This document shows positions 16,527 through 24,378 of a stretch of DNA of 64,000 nt, in pieces. Source of the stretch: Marivivens donghaensis (GTDB taxonomy: Bacteria; Pseudomonadota; Alphaproteobacteria; Rhodobacterales; Rhodobacteraceae); NCBI RefSeq assembly GCF_030410045.1, contig NZ_JAUFRA010000006.1:370507-434506 (forward strand), given 5' to 3'. How positions within the stretch are numbered: the first letter of the stretch is position 1; every line of letters begins with the position of its first letter. The notes beneath the pieces were generated by a model, which made no database searches, had not been told where the DNA came from, and saw only the letters and a list, made by a program, of their open reading frames with translations. The translations under genes were made by a program, and so were the position numbers.

Positions 16527-18200
16527 TTATTTCGCGGTTACCTTTTCAGGTTTGATCATCCATTCACGGCCACGCAGCATGGCCTTCCAGTAGATCGGCG
16601 GAAGCGCAGTTTCTTTGAGCCACCACGCCAGCTTCGATGGTTTGGTGCCATCGTTGATCCACTTCGGGAAGGACGGCAGCAGCGCACCGCCGTAACCGAA
16701 TTCAGCCAGAACGATTTTGCCGCGTTCAACGGTGAGCGGGCATGAGCCGTAGCCGTTGTACTGTGCGACAGCCGATTTGCCGTCGATGTCTGCGCAGACG
16801 TTTTCAGCCACAACAGGCGCCTGAACACGTGCCGCAGCAGCGGTTTTCGCGTTCGGAGCGTTCATCACATCGCCCAGCGACCAGATGTTGTCGTAGGTTT
16901 TGTGGCGCAGCGTGGACTGGTCCACATCAACCCAACCCGCAGCGTCAGCCAGTGGCGATACGCGGATAAAGTCAGGTGCGACCTGCGGCGGAACCACGTG
17001 GATCATGTCGAATTCGACGGTGACCGTGGTGGCTTCGGTTTCGGGCTTCGCAACGGCAAAGGTCGCCTTCTTCGCAGGGCCGTCGATCGAGATCAGGTTG
17101 TGGAAGAAGTTCAGCGATGCGTCGTATTTTTCGACGTATTTTTCCAGTGCAGGCACGTAGTCTTTGACGCCAAAGAGCACGCCGCCAGCATTCATGAACT
17201 GGATGTCGATGTTTTTCAGAGCGCCGTTTTTGAACCAGTGGTCGCCCGAGAGATACATCGCTTTTTGCGGTGCGCCTGCACATTTGATCGGCATCGGTGG
17301 CTGGGTGAAGAGCGCTTTGCCCTCTTTCAGCTCTTGCACGAGTTTCCACGTGTAAGGCGCGAGGTCATAGCGGTAGTTCGAGGTCACGCCGTTTTTGCCG
17401 AGCGTATCCACGAGGCCTTCAATGCGGTTCCAGTCGAGTTTGATGCCCGGTGCAACGATCAGGCGTTTGTAGCCAACCACGCGGCAGCCATCGAGGATGA
17501 TAGCGTTGTCTTTGGGTTCAAAAGCAGCGACCGCCGATTTGATCCAGTGGACGCCTTTGGGAATGAGGCTGCCCATGGTTTTTGCGGTTTCTTGGGGGTG
17601 GAAAACGCCTGCGCCAACCATGGTCCAGCCTGGCTGGTAGTAGTGGATGTCGGCAGGGTCGATCACCGCGATGTCGAGGTCAGGTTTGCGAGCCTTCAGC
17701 GACGAGGCCACTGCGATACCGCCTGCGCCACCGCCCACGATCACAACGTCAAACGATGCGTCGGTGTTGTCGGTCGGGGTTTTGCCGCCGTTTGCGATAC
17801 GACGCACAACGCCGCCCATGTCGTAGCCAGCGGATTTCGTTGCCGCGAGGATGTCAGAGACGGGCAGGGATTTCGCTTGGCTCAATGACCAGAGGGTCGC
17901 GGAACGTGTGCCTGTGCGGCAGTAGGCCAAAACAGGGCCAGGGAGCGCATCAAGGGCGTCACCGAATTTCGCAGCATCCGCGTCCTCAACCTTGCCCGAT
18001 ACGATCGGCAGGTAGAGCGTTTCGAGACCAGCAGCCTTAGCCGCGGTGTCGATCTCTTCGAAGGTTGGTTGGTCAGCACCTTCGCCGTCGGGACGGTTAC
18101 AGATGATGGCACGAAAGCCCGCGTCTGCAATCGCCTTAACGTCGGCTGCAGTGATCTGTGGGCTCACGCTGATGCGTTTGTTGATATCCTTGATGTCCAT
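16527..18200 (-). CDS. DUF442 sulfurtransferase-like domain fused to sulfide:quinone reductase-like FAD enzyme
   Basis: A 557-residue fusion. Residues 1-110 are a DUF442 domain (TIGR01244 group) with the active loop C94-R-T-G-T-R99; the C-x4-R spacing resembles a rhodanese loop rather than the C-x5-R of tyrosine phosphatases. From about residue 148 comes an FAD-dependent oxidoreductase of the SQR type (FDVVIVGGGAGGIAVASSL), with redox-cysteine candidates in PIKCAGAPQK and YGSCPLTVERG. The expected role is oxidising sulfide, passing electrons to quinone and handling the resulting sulfane sulfur. The start at 18200 has AACGAGGGGAGACATC before it. It follows the persulfide dioxygenase-like gene, with a terminator between them that may be partly read through. 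The same fused architecture is annotated in other alphaproteobacteria. Confidence 0.9.
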   Translation of the reverse strand: MDIKDINKRISVSPQITAADVKAIADAGFRAIICNRPDGEGADQPTFEEIDTAAKAAGLETLYLPIVSGKVEDADAAKFGDALDALPGPVLAYCRTGTRSATLWSLSQAKSLPVSDILAATKSAGYDMGGVVRRIANGGKTPTDNTDASFDVVIVGGGAGGIAVASSLKARKPDLDIAVIDPADIHYYQPGWTMVGAGVFHPQETAKTMGSLIPKGVHWIKSAVAAFEPKDNAIILDGCRVVGYKRLIVAPGIKLDWNRIEGLVDTLGKNGVTSNYRYDLAPYTWKLVQELKEGKALFTQPPMPIKCAGAPQKAMYLSGDHWFKNGALKNIDIQFMNAGGVLFGVKDYVPALEKYVEKYDASLNFFHNLISIDGPAKKATFAVAKPETEATTVTVEFDMIHVVPPQVAPDFIRVSPLADAAGWVDVDQSTLRHKTYDNIWSLGDVMNAPNAKTAAAARVQAPVVAENVCADIDGKSAVAQYNGYGSCPLTVERGKIVLAEFGYGGALLPSFPKWINDGTKPSKLAWWLKETALPPIYWKAMLRGREWMIKPEKVTAK

Positions 18201-18225
18201 GATGTCTCCCCTCGTTCTTATTATA

Positions 18226-18252
18226 AAAAGGAACGGCCCTTAGAGGCCGTTC
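18226..18252 (-). terminator. Terminator overlapping the stop codon of the persulfide dioxygenase-like gene
   Basis: The perfect stem GAACGGCC/GGCCGTTC (18231-18238 and 18245-18252) is followed on the minus strand by CTTTTTATAATAAG. The TAA of the upstream gene lies in its loop region. It probably lowers, rather than abolishes, expression of the SQR fusion gene 26 bp further on. Confidence 0.8.
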
Positions 18253-19124
18253 ACTGGTACTTTGAGCATTGGGCGACCGTCTTTGTCGGTCGGGATTTCG
18301 CCTGCGCGCATGTTAACTTGCAGCGACGGAATGATCAGGCGCGGCATGTCGAGTTGCGCGTCACGCTCGGTGCGGAATTTGACAAAGTCCTCTTTCGTTT
18401 TGCCAGCGCCGACGTGAATGTTGTGCTCTTTCTCTGCGCCTACAGTGGTTTCCCACTCGATGTCGCGACCGTTCGGGCCGTAGTCGTGGCACATGAACAG
18501 ACGCATGTCGTCAGGCAGTGCGAGAACCTTTTGGATCGAGTCGTAGAGCATGCCTGCGTCACCACCCGGGAAGTCCGCACGAGCAGAACCGCCGTCTGGC
18601 ATGAACAGGGTGTCGCCCACAAAGGCCGCGTTGCCAGTGACGTAGGTCATGCAAGCAGGGGTGTGACCCGGAGTGTGCATAACGGTCAGCTTCAGTTCAC
18701 CGATTTCGAGGATGTCGCCGTCTTCGAGCAGAGCGTCGAACTGCGAACCGTCACGCTGGAATTCGGTGCCTTCGTTGAACACCTTGCCGAACACGTCCTG
18801 AACGATGGTGATGTTCTTGCCGATGCCGATTTTGCCACCCAGTTTGTTCTGGATATAAGGCGCAGCCGAGAGGTGGTCAGCGTGGACGTGGGTTTCGAGG
18901 AGCCATTCCAGCTCTAGACCGTTGTCTTCGACGTGTTTGATCAGCGCATCTGCCGATTCATAGGTGATGCGGCCAGCGGCGTAATCGATGTCCATGACGG
19001 AATCGACAATCGCGCATTTGTTCGATGCTGGGTCTTTGACCACATAGGAAATGGTCCAAGTCGCAGGGTCGAAAAACGCGGTAACTTCTGGTTTTACATC
19101 CATATTTACAGGGTAATCGGTCAT
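18240..19124 (-). CDS. Metallo-beta-lactamase fold hydrolase, ETHE1/Blh-like persulfide dioxygenase
   Basis: A 294-residue MBL-fold protein. The metal motif THVHADHLSAA (H-x-H-x-D-H), HTPGHTPACM and FVGDTLF appear in the order and spacing of ETHE1-like persulfide dioxygenases. In sulfide-oxidising bacteria these oxidise glutathione persulfide to sulfite with O2 and Fe2+. I use the ATG at 19124 (MTDYPVNMDVKPEV), preceded by ACCGAGGAGACC; the longer start at 19187 adds non-conserved residues. Adjacency to the DUF442-SQR fusion strongly supports a role in sulfide/persulfide detoxification. Two AT-rich palindromes lie upstream and may be regulatory. Confidence 0.88.
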   Translation of the reverse strand: MTDYPVNMDVKPEVTAFFDPATWTISYVVKDPASNKCAIVDSVMDIDYAAGRITYESADALIKHVEDNGLELEWLLETHVHADHLSAAPYIQNKLGGKIGIGKNITIVQDVFGKVFNEGTEFQRDGSQFDALLEDGDILEIGELKLTVMHTPGHTPACMTYVTGNAAFVGDTLFMPDGGSARADFPGGDAGMLYDSIQKVLALPDDMRLFMCHDYGPNGRDIEWETTVGAEKEHNIHVGAGKTKEDFVKFRTERDAQLDMPRLIIPSLQVNMRAGEIPTDKDGRPMLKVPVNGL

Positions 19125-19205
19125 GTCTGGTCTCCTCGGTCGCCCGCGGGGTGGGGCACAATCGGTTGTTTCGCTCAGATGTATCACAGATCAGTATATA
19201 TCTGC

Positions 19206-19229
19206 ATACATTTGAATTTAGAAATGTAT
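19206..19229. promoter_or_regulatory. AT-rich palindrome upstream of the persulfide dioxygenase-like gene
   Basis: ATACATTT and AAATGTAT are perfect 8-bp arms around 8 bp (GAATTTAG). It lies about 80 bp before the ATG of the MBL-fold gene, where an ArsR-type repressor would act. The regulator is not shown by sequence. Confidence 0.45.
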
Positions 19230-19273
19230 ATGCGACCTCGCACCCCTCTTGTCAACAGTTCTGACGCATAAGT

Positions 19274-19307
19274 CGTAAAATATATGTGAAATATAAAATA
19301 TTTTACG
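19274..19307. promoter_or_regulatory. Second AT-rich palindrome, 10-bp arms
   Basis: CGTAAAATAT and ATATTTTACG flank 14 bp, all AT-rich, with no T-tract that would mark a terminator. It sits between the divergent genes and directly before the candidate structured RNA. It is more likely an operator than a hairpin. Confidence 0.4.
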
Positions 19308-19403
19308 CAGGGTCAGTGAGATAGGCGTTTTCAAGGTCGACTGTCACTGCCTGACGACCCGTTTGGCAACCTATCCTCGTGCGGTGATTGTTCCCACCCT
19401 TGC
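19307..19403 (+). ncRNA. Candidate structured leader RNA, S-box (SAM-I/IV)-like core
   Basis: Nested helices are visible: GCAGGGT (19307) with ACCCTTGC (19396), inside it GATAGG with CCTATC, and inside that GGTCG with CGACC. The strand CTGACGACCCG-TTTGGCAACC followed by GGTGATTGTTCC resembles the SAM-I/IV core (GAUGAAACCCGGCAACC and GGUGCUAAUUCC). It precedes the glycoside hydrolase gene, an unexpected target for a SAM sensor. The helices are read directly; the class is a guess that a covariance-model search would settle. Confidence 0.35.
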
Positions 19404-19536
19404 TACCCCGATGAGCAAAGCTGCCTAATAAAAGGGCACTGCGCAGGTTTTGGCCCAAACGTCGCCGCGTTCGGGGCTGGCGACTAAACCCACAGGTCCC
19501 AGGCGCATACGGTCGGGACAGGGGAAAGGACCACGG

Positions 19537-20793
19537 ATGAATTACGATAAAATCGATAAAAAAGCCCGCAAGATCCTTCAGGAAAACGACCGCGGTTTAT
19601 ACACCGTCCCGACCAAGGGGCTGTATCCTTATCAGTGGAACTGGGACAGTGCCTTTGCTGCGTGGGGATTTTCCACCCATGATCCGCGTCGTGCTTGGGC
19701 CGAGATCGAGACCTTGTTCACGGGCCAATGGGACAATGGGATGGTCCCGCATATCGTCTTTCACAAACAGGCCATCGGCTATTTCCCTGGCCCTGATATT
19801 TGGAATGTCGAACGGGTGCCGCATACCTCTGGCATCACCCAGCCCCCGATTGCGGCGACGATGGCGCGTGCGGTTTATGAGGCCGACAAACACTATGGCC
19901 GCGTGCATATGGAACTGATGTATGGGCGGCTGGTGTCGTGGCATCGCTGGTTCGTCAAATATCGCCTGCACGAGGGGATGGTGGTGATCACGCATCCTTG
20001 GGAATCTGGGCGCGACAATGCGGTGGATTGGGACGCGGCGCTGGCCAATGTGGATGGGTCGAACGTCGGCGAATACCATCGGCGGGACATTGATCACGTC
20101 GACCCCGCCATGCGGCCCAAGAAAGAGGACTACGACCGCTACCTCGCGCTGGTCCAATTCAACCGCGATTGTGGGTATGATGAGGACCACATCCGCGACC
20201 ACGGCCCATTTCGCGTGGCCGATGTCGGGATGACCTTCCTTTTCCTGCGAGCTTGCCGCGATTTGTTACATATCGCGGTCGAACTGGATCACGGCGTCGA
20301 TGAAATCGAAGGCTGGATCAAGACACTCAAGCAAGGGGTGGAGCGTCATTGGAACTCAGAGCGGGGACACTACGATTCAGTCGATGTGCGGACGGGCACG
20401 TTTACCAATTCGCTGTCGAGCGCGTCGTTCCTGTGTTGGTTTGCGGGGATCAAAGATGATCGGATGCTTGCGCATTATGATCGGATCATCGGGCAGGTGG
20501 GCTTTGGCATTCCGTCGAACGATCCCGAGGACCCGCATTTTAACCACCTTCGCTATTGGCGCGGGCCTGTTTGGGGGATGGTGAACGCGTTGATCGCGAT
20601 TGGGCTCGCGGAAACGGGTCATACGGTCCACGCCGAACGGCTGCGCAAACAGACGCAAAAGCTCATCGCGGAACATGGGTTCTGGGAATATTTCAGCCCG
20701 CTCGACGGTGCCCCTGCGGGTGGACCGCAGTTCACATGGACGGCGGCAATTTGGCTGACATGGGCCTCTCCCCACGCCAAGGGACGGTTCTGA
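19537..20793 (+). CDS. GH63/trehalase-like (MGH1-type) glycoside hydrolase
   Basis: A 418-residue protein with the (alpha/alpha)6-barrel features of the mannosyl-oligosaccharide glucosidase/trehalase-like group. These include YPYQWNWDSAFAAWG near residue 30, GQWDNGMVPHIVFH, HPWESGRDNAVDWD in the middle, and RGPVWGMVNALIAIGL with FTWTAAIWL near the end. The substrate may be a small glucosyl or mannosyl compound such as glucosylglycerate; that is inference. It has no signal peptide, so it is likely cytoplasmic. The ATG at 19537 follows GGGGAAAGGACC. The candidate structured RNA precedes it. pgm lies nearby on the other strand, giving a loose link to glucose metabolism. Confidence 0.82.
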   Translation: MNYDKIDKKARKILQENDRGLYTVPTKGLYPYQWNWDSAFAAWGFSTHDPRRAWAEIETLFTGQWDNGMVPHIVFHKQAIGYFPGPDIWNVERVPHTSGITQPPIAATMARAVYEADKHYGRVHMELMYGRLVSWHRWFVKYRLHEGMVVITHPWESGRDNAVDWDAALANVDGSNVGEYHRRDIDHVDPAMRPKKEDYDRYLALVQFNRDCGYDEDHIRDHGPFRVADVGMTFLFLRACRDLLHIAVELDHGVDEIEGWIKTLKQGVERHWNSERGHYDSVDVRTGTFTNSLSSASFLCWFAGIKDDRMLAHYDRIIGQVGFGIPSNDPEDPHFNHLRYWRGPVWGMVNALIAIGLAETGHTVHAERLRKQTQKLIAEHGFWEYFSPLDGAPAGGPQFTWTAAIWLTWASPHAKGRF

Positions 20794-20958
20794 TGCAACC
20801 TATGGGTTTTGGGTGGTTTATCTGTCCCGACTTTTCCGCGAATTCTGTTGTTCCAAAAGTCACAAATTTGGGTATTTCAGGGCTGATCAGACAATAAGAA
20901 TATACGTTCGAATAAAAATTAATACCTTTGGCATGTCTGCTACCTATTGGAGCGTGTC

Positions 20959-21219
20959 ATGCGCAAAAAGTCATTAAAGGTATCACTTGGTAAGGTTGGG
21001 TTTCATTTCTTCCAATTAAAGATCGGTCGCACACCGCGCCCGTCGATCCGTGTGATGAACTACGATTTTCGTCCGAACACAGGCAAAAAGCCGTTTAGCC
21101 AAGCCTTGGTGAACGTGAGTGCGATTGGGGATGCACAGCGTCATCCCGTCATCGCATTCAAAGGTGAAGTTGTGTCGCGCGAGGTGATCGAACAGCCCGC
21201 GCTTCGTTTGGTTAAGTAA
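20959..21219 (+). CDS. Small protein of unknown function (86 aa)
   Basis: A basic protein of 86 residues (MRKKSLKVSLGKVGFHFFQLKIG...), with no signal peptide or membrane segment and no motif I recognise. Codon use looks like that of its neighbours. The ATG at 20959 is chosen; a TTG at 20947 is in frame, and TTGGAGCG gives a modest ribosome site for the ATG. The 165-bp region before it is AT-rich, suggesting its own promoter. Its stop overlaps that of the convergent pgm by 8 bp. The reading frame may be real, but I cannot assign a role. Confidence 0.6.
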   Translation: MRKKSLKVSLGKVGFHFFQLKIGRTPRPSIRVMNYDFRPNTGKKPFSQALVNVSAIGDAQRHPVIAFKGEVVSREVIEQPALRLVK

Positions 21220-22843
21220 TTACATTCGGGGCATCACGGCCCGTATGGGTGGTGATGCCTGCCATCGCCTCTGCGGCTGCGATGATATGGGCCAATGCCT
21301 CTTGGGGGTCTTGGTCCAGTTTCGTCGGGTCGGTCTCTAGCTCTTCGAGGTAGACCCGCAGGGTCGCGCCCACTGTGCCCGTGCCCGACAAACGGAACAC
21401 AACGCGCCCACCAGATGAGAACCCGATGCGGATGCCCTGCTGTTCGCTGCGGCTGCCGTCAACGGGATCGTCATAGGCGAACTCATCCGCGCTGCTCACG
21501 GTCAGCGGGCCAAATTGCTGGCCGATGAGGGTGGCGAACTTTGCCCGCAAGCCATCCATCACCGCATTGGCGCTGTCTGCATCGACATCTTCATAGTCAT
21601 GACGGCTGTAGTAGTTGCGGCCATAATCGGCCCAGTGATCGCGCAGGATTTCCGTCGCGGGTTTGCCTGTGACCGCTATGATATTGAGCCACAAGAGCAC
21701 CGCCCAGAGGCCGTCCTTTTCGCGCACGTGGTCCGATCCCGTGCCCGCGCTTTCCTCACCGCAAATTGTGACGCGGCCCGCGTCCAGAAGGTTGCCAAAG
21801 AACTTCCAGCCTGTCGGTGTCTCGAAACTCTCAATACCTAGCCGTTCTGCCACCCGATCCGCAGCGGCAGACGTTGGCATCGAACGGGCAATCCCTGCGA
21901 TCCCGTCTTTATAGGCAGGGGCGAGGTGCGCGTTTGCCGCGAGAATAGCGAGGCTATCGGAGGGCGAGACAAACATCCCCTTGCCCACGATCATGTTGCG
22001 GTCGCCGTCGCCGTCAGAGGCCGCGCCGAAATCGGGGGCATCGGGACCCGTCATCAGCGCCATCAGCTCGTGCGCCCAGATTGGGTTCGGGTCGGGGTGT
22101 CCACCGCCAAAGTCGGGCAGGGGGGTGCCGTTCACGACCGTTCCTGCTGCAGCACCCAGTTGCCCTTCGATCAACGCCTTTGCGTAGGGGCCTGTGACCG
22201 CGTGCATCGCGTCGAACCGCATGGTGAAGCCCGATTGGAACATCGCGCGGATCGCGTCAAAGTCAAAGAGGCTCTGCATCAGCTCTGCATAATCAGCCAC
22301 AGGGTCGATCACCTCGACCTGCATATCGCCGAGGGTGGAGGTGCCGATACGGCTGAGGTCCACGTCTTGGGCCTCTAGGATGTGGTATTCGCGGATGGTT
22401 TGCGTAATGGCATAGATGCGGTCGGTGACGGCCTCTGATGCAGGGCCACCGTTTGCGCCGTTGAACTTCAGCCCGAAGTCATAATCCACGCCACCAGGGT
22501 TGTGCGAGGCCGAGAGGATCAACCCGCCGTCCATCTGGTATTTGCGAATGAGGTTCGACGCGGCAGGGGTCGAACAAATCCCACCTTGCCCCACAACGCA
22601 TTTCGCAGCGCCATTGGCCGCGGCCATACGCAGGATGACTTGGATCGCGCGGTCATTGAAATAGCGACCGTCCCCACCAGCGAGCAGGGTTTTCCCCGCA
22701 ACGCCGCCGATCCCATCAAAAATCGCCTGCACGTAGTTTTCAAGAAAATGCGGCTCCATAAAGGTGCGCGTTTTCTTGCGAAGCCCGCTCGTCCCCGGTT
22801 TTTGGCCCTCAATTGGCTGGGTCGGGACGGTGATCTTGGTCAT
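21212..22843 (-). CDS. pgm: Phosphoglucomutase (alpha-D-glucose phosphate-specific)
   Basis: A 543-residue alpha-phosphohexomutase. It has the phosphoserine loop LSASHNPGG, the Mg2+ loop ASDGDGDRNMI, the sugar-binding loop CGEESAGTGSDH and the phosphate-binding C-terminal domain RLSGTGTVGATLRVYLE. It interconverts glucose-1-phosphate and glucose-6-phosphate. The start at 22843 (MTKITVPTQPIEGQKPGTSGLRKK) has AAAGGACAC upstream; the ATG-like start at 22867 is less suited. It is downstream of frcK on the same strand, with a GC hairpin between them, so it may be read through from the frc operon or have its own promoter. Confidence 0.95.
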   Translation of the reverse strand: MTKITVPTQPIEGQKPGTSGLRKKTRTFMEPHFLENYVQAIFDGIGGVAGKTLLAGGDGRYFNDRAIQVILRMAAANGAAKCVVGQGGICSTPAASNLIRKYQMDGGLILSASHNPGGVDYDFGLKFNGANGGPASEAVTDRIYAITQTIREYHILEAQDVDLSRIGTSTLGDMQVEVIDPVADYAELMQSLFDFDAIRAMFQSGFTMRFDAMHAVTGPYAKALIEGQLGAAAGTVVNGTPLPDFGGGHPDPNPIWAHELMALMTGPDAPDFGAASDGDGDRNMIVGKGMFVSPSDSLAILAANAHLAPAYKDGIAGIARSMPTSAAADRVAERLGIESFETPTGWKFFGNLLDAGRVTICGEESAGTGSDHVREKDGLWAVLLWLNIIAVTGKPATEILRDHWADYGRNYYSRHDYEDVDADSANAVMDGLRAKFATLIGQQFGPLTVSSADEFAYDDPVDGSRSEQQGIRIGFSSGGRVVFRLSGTGTVGATLRVYLEELETDPTKLDQDPQEALAHIIAAAEAMAGITTHTGRDAPNVIT

Positions 22844-22872
22844 TATAACAGTGTCCTTTGGAAACAAATGTG

Positions 22873-22891
22873 GCCCCCCGCGTAGGGGGGC
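22873..22891 (-). terminator. GC hairpin between frcK and pgm
   Basis: GCCCCCC/GGGGGGC around a 5-nt loop. On the minus strand the following bases are CACATTTGTTT, a poor T-tract, so it is a weak terminator or a transcript-stabilising hairpin in the pgm leader. Confidence 0.5.
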
Positions 22892-22941
22892 GACTATGGG
22901 ACACAGAATATTCTGCTGGTAGGCAGGAGCAACCCGAAACG

Positions 22942-23592
22942 CTACAGCGCGCCTATTGCAGGCAGGGTGATGTCGCAGGGTAACGCATGGGCGAGCACGC
23001 GTTCGGCGTTCGGGATGTCGTTCCCTTCGGCGCGGCGCACGGCGTTGGTGCGCGAATGGTTGAGCGACAGCCAGCGCTGGATCAAACGCCCCCGCAGTTC
23101 AGGCAGAGGCACATCCCAACGGATGGTGAGGTCCCACATCGGGGCAAGTTCGCGCCACGGGTCCTCATCAAACATCAGGTAGTTGCCTTCGACGATGACG
23201 ACTTGACACTCTGGGCTGACCAGACCCGCGCCAGCGATAGCGATGTCGCGAGGACGGTCGAAGACAGGGTAATAGGCGGGGCGACCCTCGCGGATGGTGC
23301 GGATGAGTTGGATAAACCCGTGAGCATCAAACGTTTCAGGCGCGCCCTTGCGGGGCCGCATGTTCATCTCGTCCAAGATGCGGTTGTCGAGGTGGAACCC
23401 GTCCATCGGAACGATCTGTGCATCGATCTTTTTGATCTTCAGACGACGCAGGAGTTCTTCGGAAAGGGTGGATTTCCCGCTGGCAGGGGCGCCTGTGATG
23501 GCGACGATCAGGCGGGGCTTTGAGGCAATATGGCCCTCGATAGCATCGAGGACCACATTTACTTTGTTCGTCAGGTCGGTGAAGTTGGCCAT
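22942..23592 (-). CDS. frcK: Sugar/nucleoside kinase, FrcK-like
   Basis: A 216-residue P-loop kinase of the uridine kinase/phosphoribulokinase-like family. Walker A is ITGAPASGKST (near residue 35), with the substrate region PMDGFHLDNRIL and the Walker B-like strand VVIVEGNYLMFD. In Sinorhizobium FrcK is the kinase encoded with the FrcBCA fructose transporter. Gene order and motifs match that cluster, so a role in phosphorylating the imported sugar is likely. The gene starts immediately after the frcA stop with no gap, so the two are translationally coupled. Confidence 0.85.
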   Translation of the reverse strand: MANFTDLTNKVNVVLDAIEGHIASKPRLIVAITGAPASGKSTLSEELLRRLKIKKIDAQIVPMDGFHLDNRILDEMNMRPRKGAPETFDAHGFIQLIRTIREGRPAYYPVFDRPRDIAIAGAGLVSPECQVVIVEGNYLMFDEDPWRELAPMWDLTIRWDVPLPELRGRLIQRWLSLNHSRTNAVRRAEGNDIPNAERVLAHALPCDITLPAIGAL

Positions 23593-24378
23593 TTACGCCA
23601 GTTCCAATTCCGTATCCGGTTCTTTTGCGCCAGTCATATAGGCAACGGCGTCCGACATGGTGTGTTTTTTCGGGTCGATCACGCACAAACGTTGACCAAG
23701 GCGGTGAACGTGGATGCGATCAGCAAGCTCGAACACGTGAGGCATGTTGTGGCTGATCAGGATGATCGGAATGCCACGCGAGCGCACGTCTTGGATCAGT
23801 TCCAGAACGCGACGGCTCTCTTTAACGCCAAGCGCCGCTGTCGGTTCGTCGAGGATGATCACTTTGGATCCGAAGGCCGCAGCGCGTGCTACAGCAACAC
23901 CCTGACGCTGACCACCCGAGAGGGTCTCAACCGCTTGGTTGATGTTCTGGATGGTCATCAGGCCCAGATCGTTCAGCTTATCGCGCGCGAAGTCCTGCAT
24001 ACGAGCGTGGTCCATTTTGCGGAACACTTTGCCCATCACGCCCGGTTTGCGCCACTCACGGCCCAAGAACATGTTGTCAGCGATCGACAGTGCGGGCGAC
24101 AGCGCGAGGTTCTGGTAAACGGTTTCGATCCCCGCATTGCGCGCATCGTCTGGCCGTTTGAAGTGGACCTCTTTGCCTTCCAAGAAGATCTGGCCGTGGT
24201 CGGGAACAACTGCCCCCGACAAAGCTTTGATCAAGGTGGATTTGCCCGCGCCGTTGTCGCCGATCACTGCGGTGATTTCGCCGGGATACAGGTCGAAGTC
24301 TGCGCCGTTCATGGCCACAACCTGACCATAGCGTTTCATCAGCCCGCGTGCGGATAGGATAGGTTGCACGTTCGTCAT
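23593..24378 (-). CDS. frcA: FrcA-like sugar ABC transporter ATPase
   Basis: A 261-residue single-domain sugar ABC ATPase. It has Walker A (GDNGAGKST), the signature LSGGQRQGVAVARA, Walker B (VIILDEPTAALG) and the H-loop ILISHNM. CUT2-class ATPases often carry two fused domains; FrcA-type proteins carry one, as here. The start ATG at 24378 overlaps the frcC stop by 4 bp (ATGA), the mark of tight coupling in one operon. The upstream in-frame codons to 24399 were rejected for that reason. Confidence 0.92.
   Translation of the reverse strand: MTNVQPILSARGLMKRYGQVVAMNGADFDLYPGEITAVIGDNGAGKSTLIKALSGAVVPDHGQIFLEGKEVHFKRPDDARNAGIETVYQNLALSPALSIADNMFLGREWRKPGVMGKVFRKMDHARMQDFARDKLNDLGLMTIQNINQAVETLSGGQRQGVAVARAAAFGSKVIILDEPTAALGVKESRRVLELIQDVRSRGIPIILISHNMPHVFELADRIHVHRLGQRLCVIDPKKHTMSDAVAYMTGAKEPDTELELA

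Larger units (their letters stand above)
19125..19536. other. 412-bp non-coding divergent promoter region
   Basis: The region between the MBL-fold gene (minus strand) and the glycoside hydrolase gene (plus strand). It is AT-rich on the left, holding the palindromes at 19206-19229 and 19274-19307, and GC-rich on the right. The right half contains nested helices that suggest a structured RNA (19307-19403), then a further potential stem TGCC...GGCA (about 19432) before the gene start. I see no convincing protein-coding frame. Confidence 0.7.
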
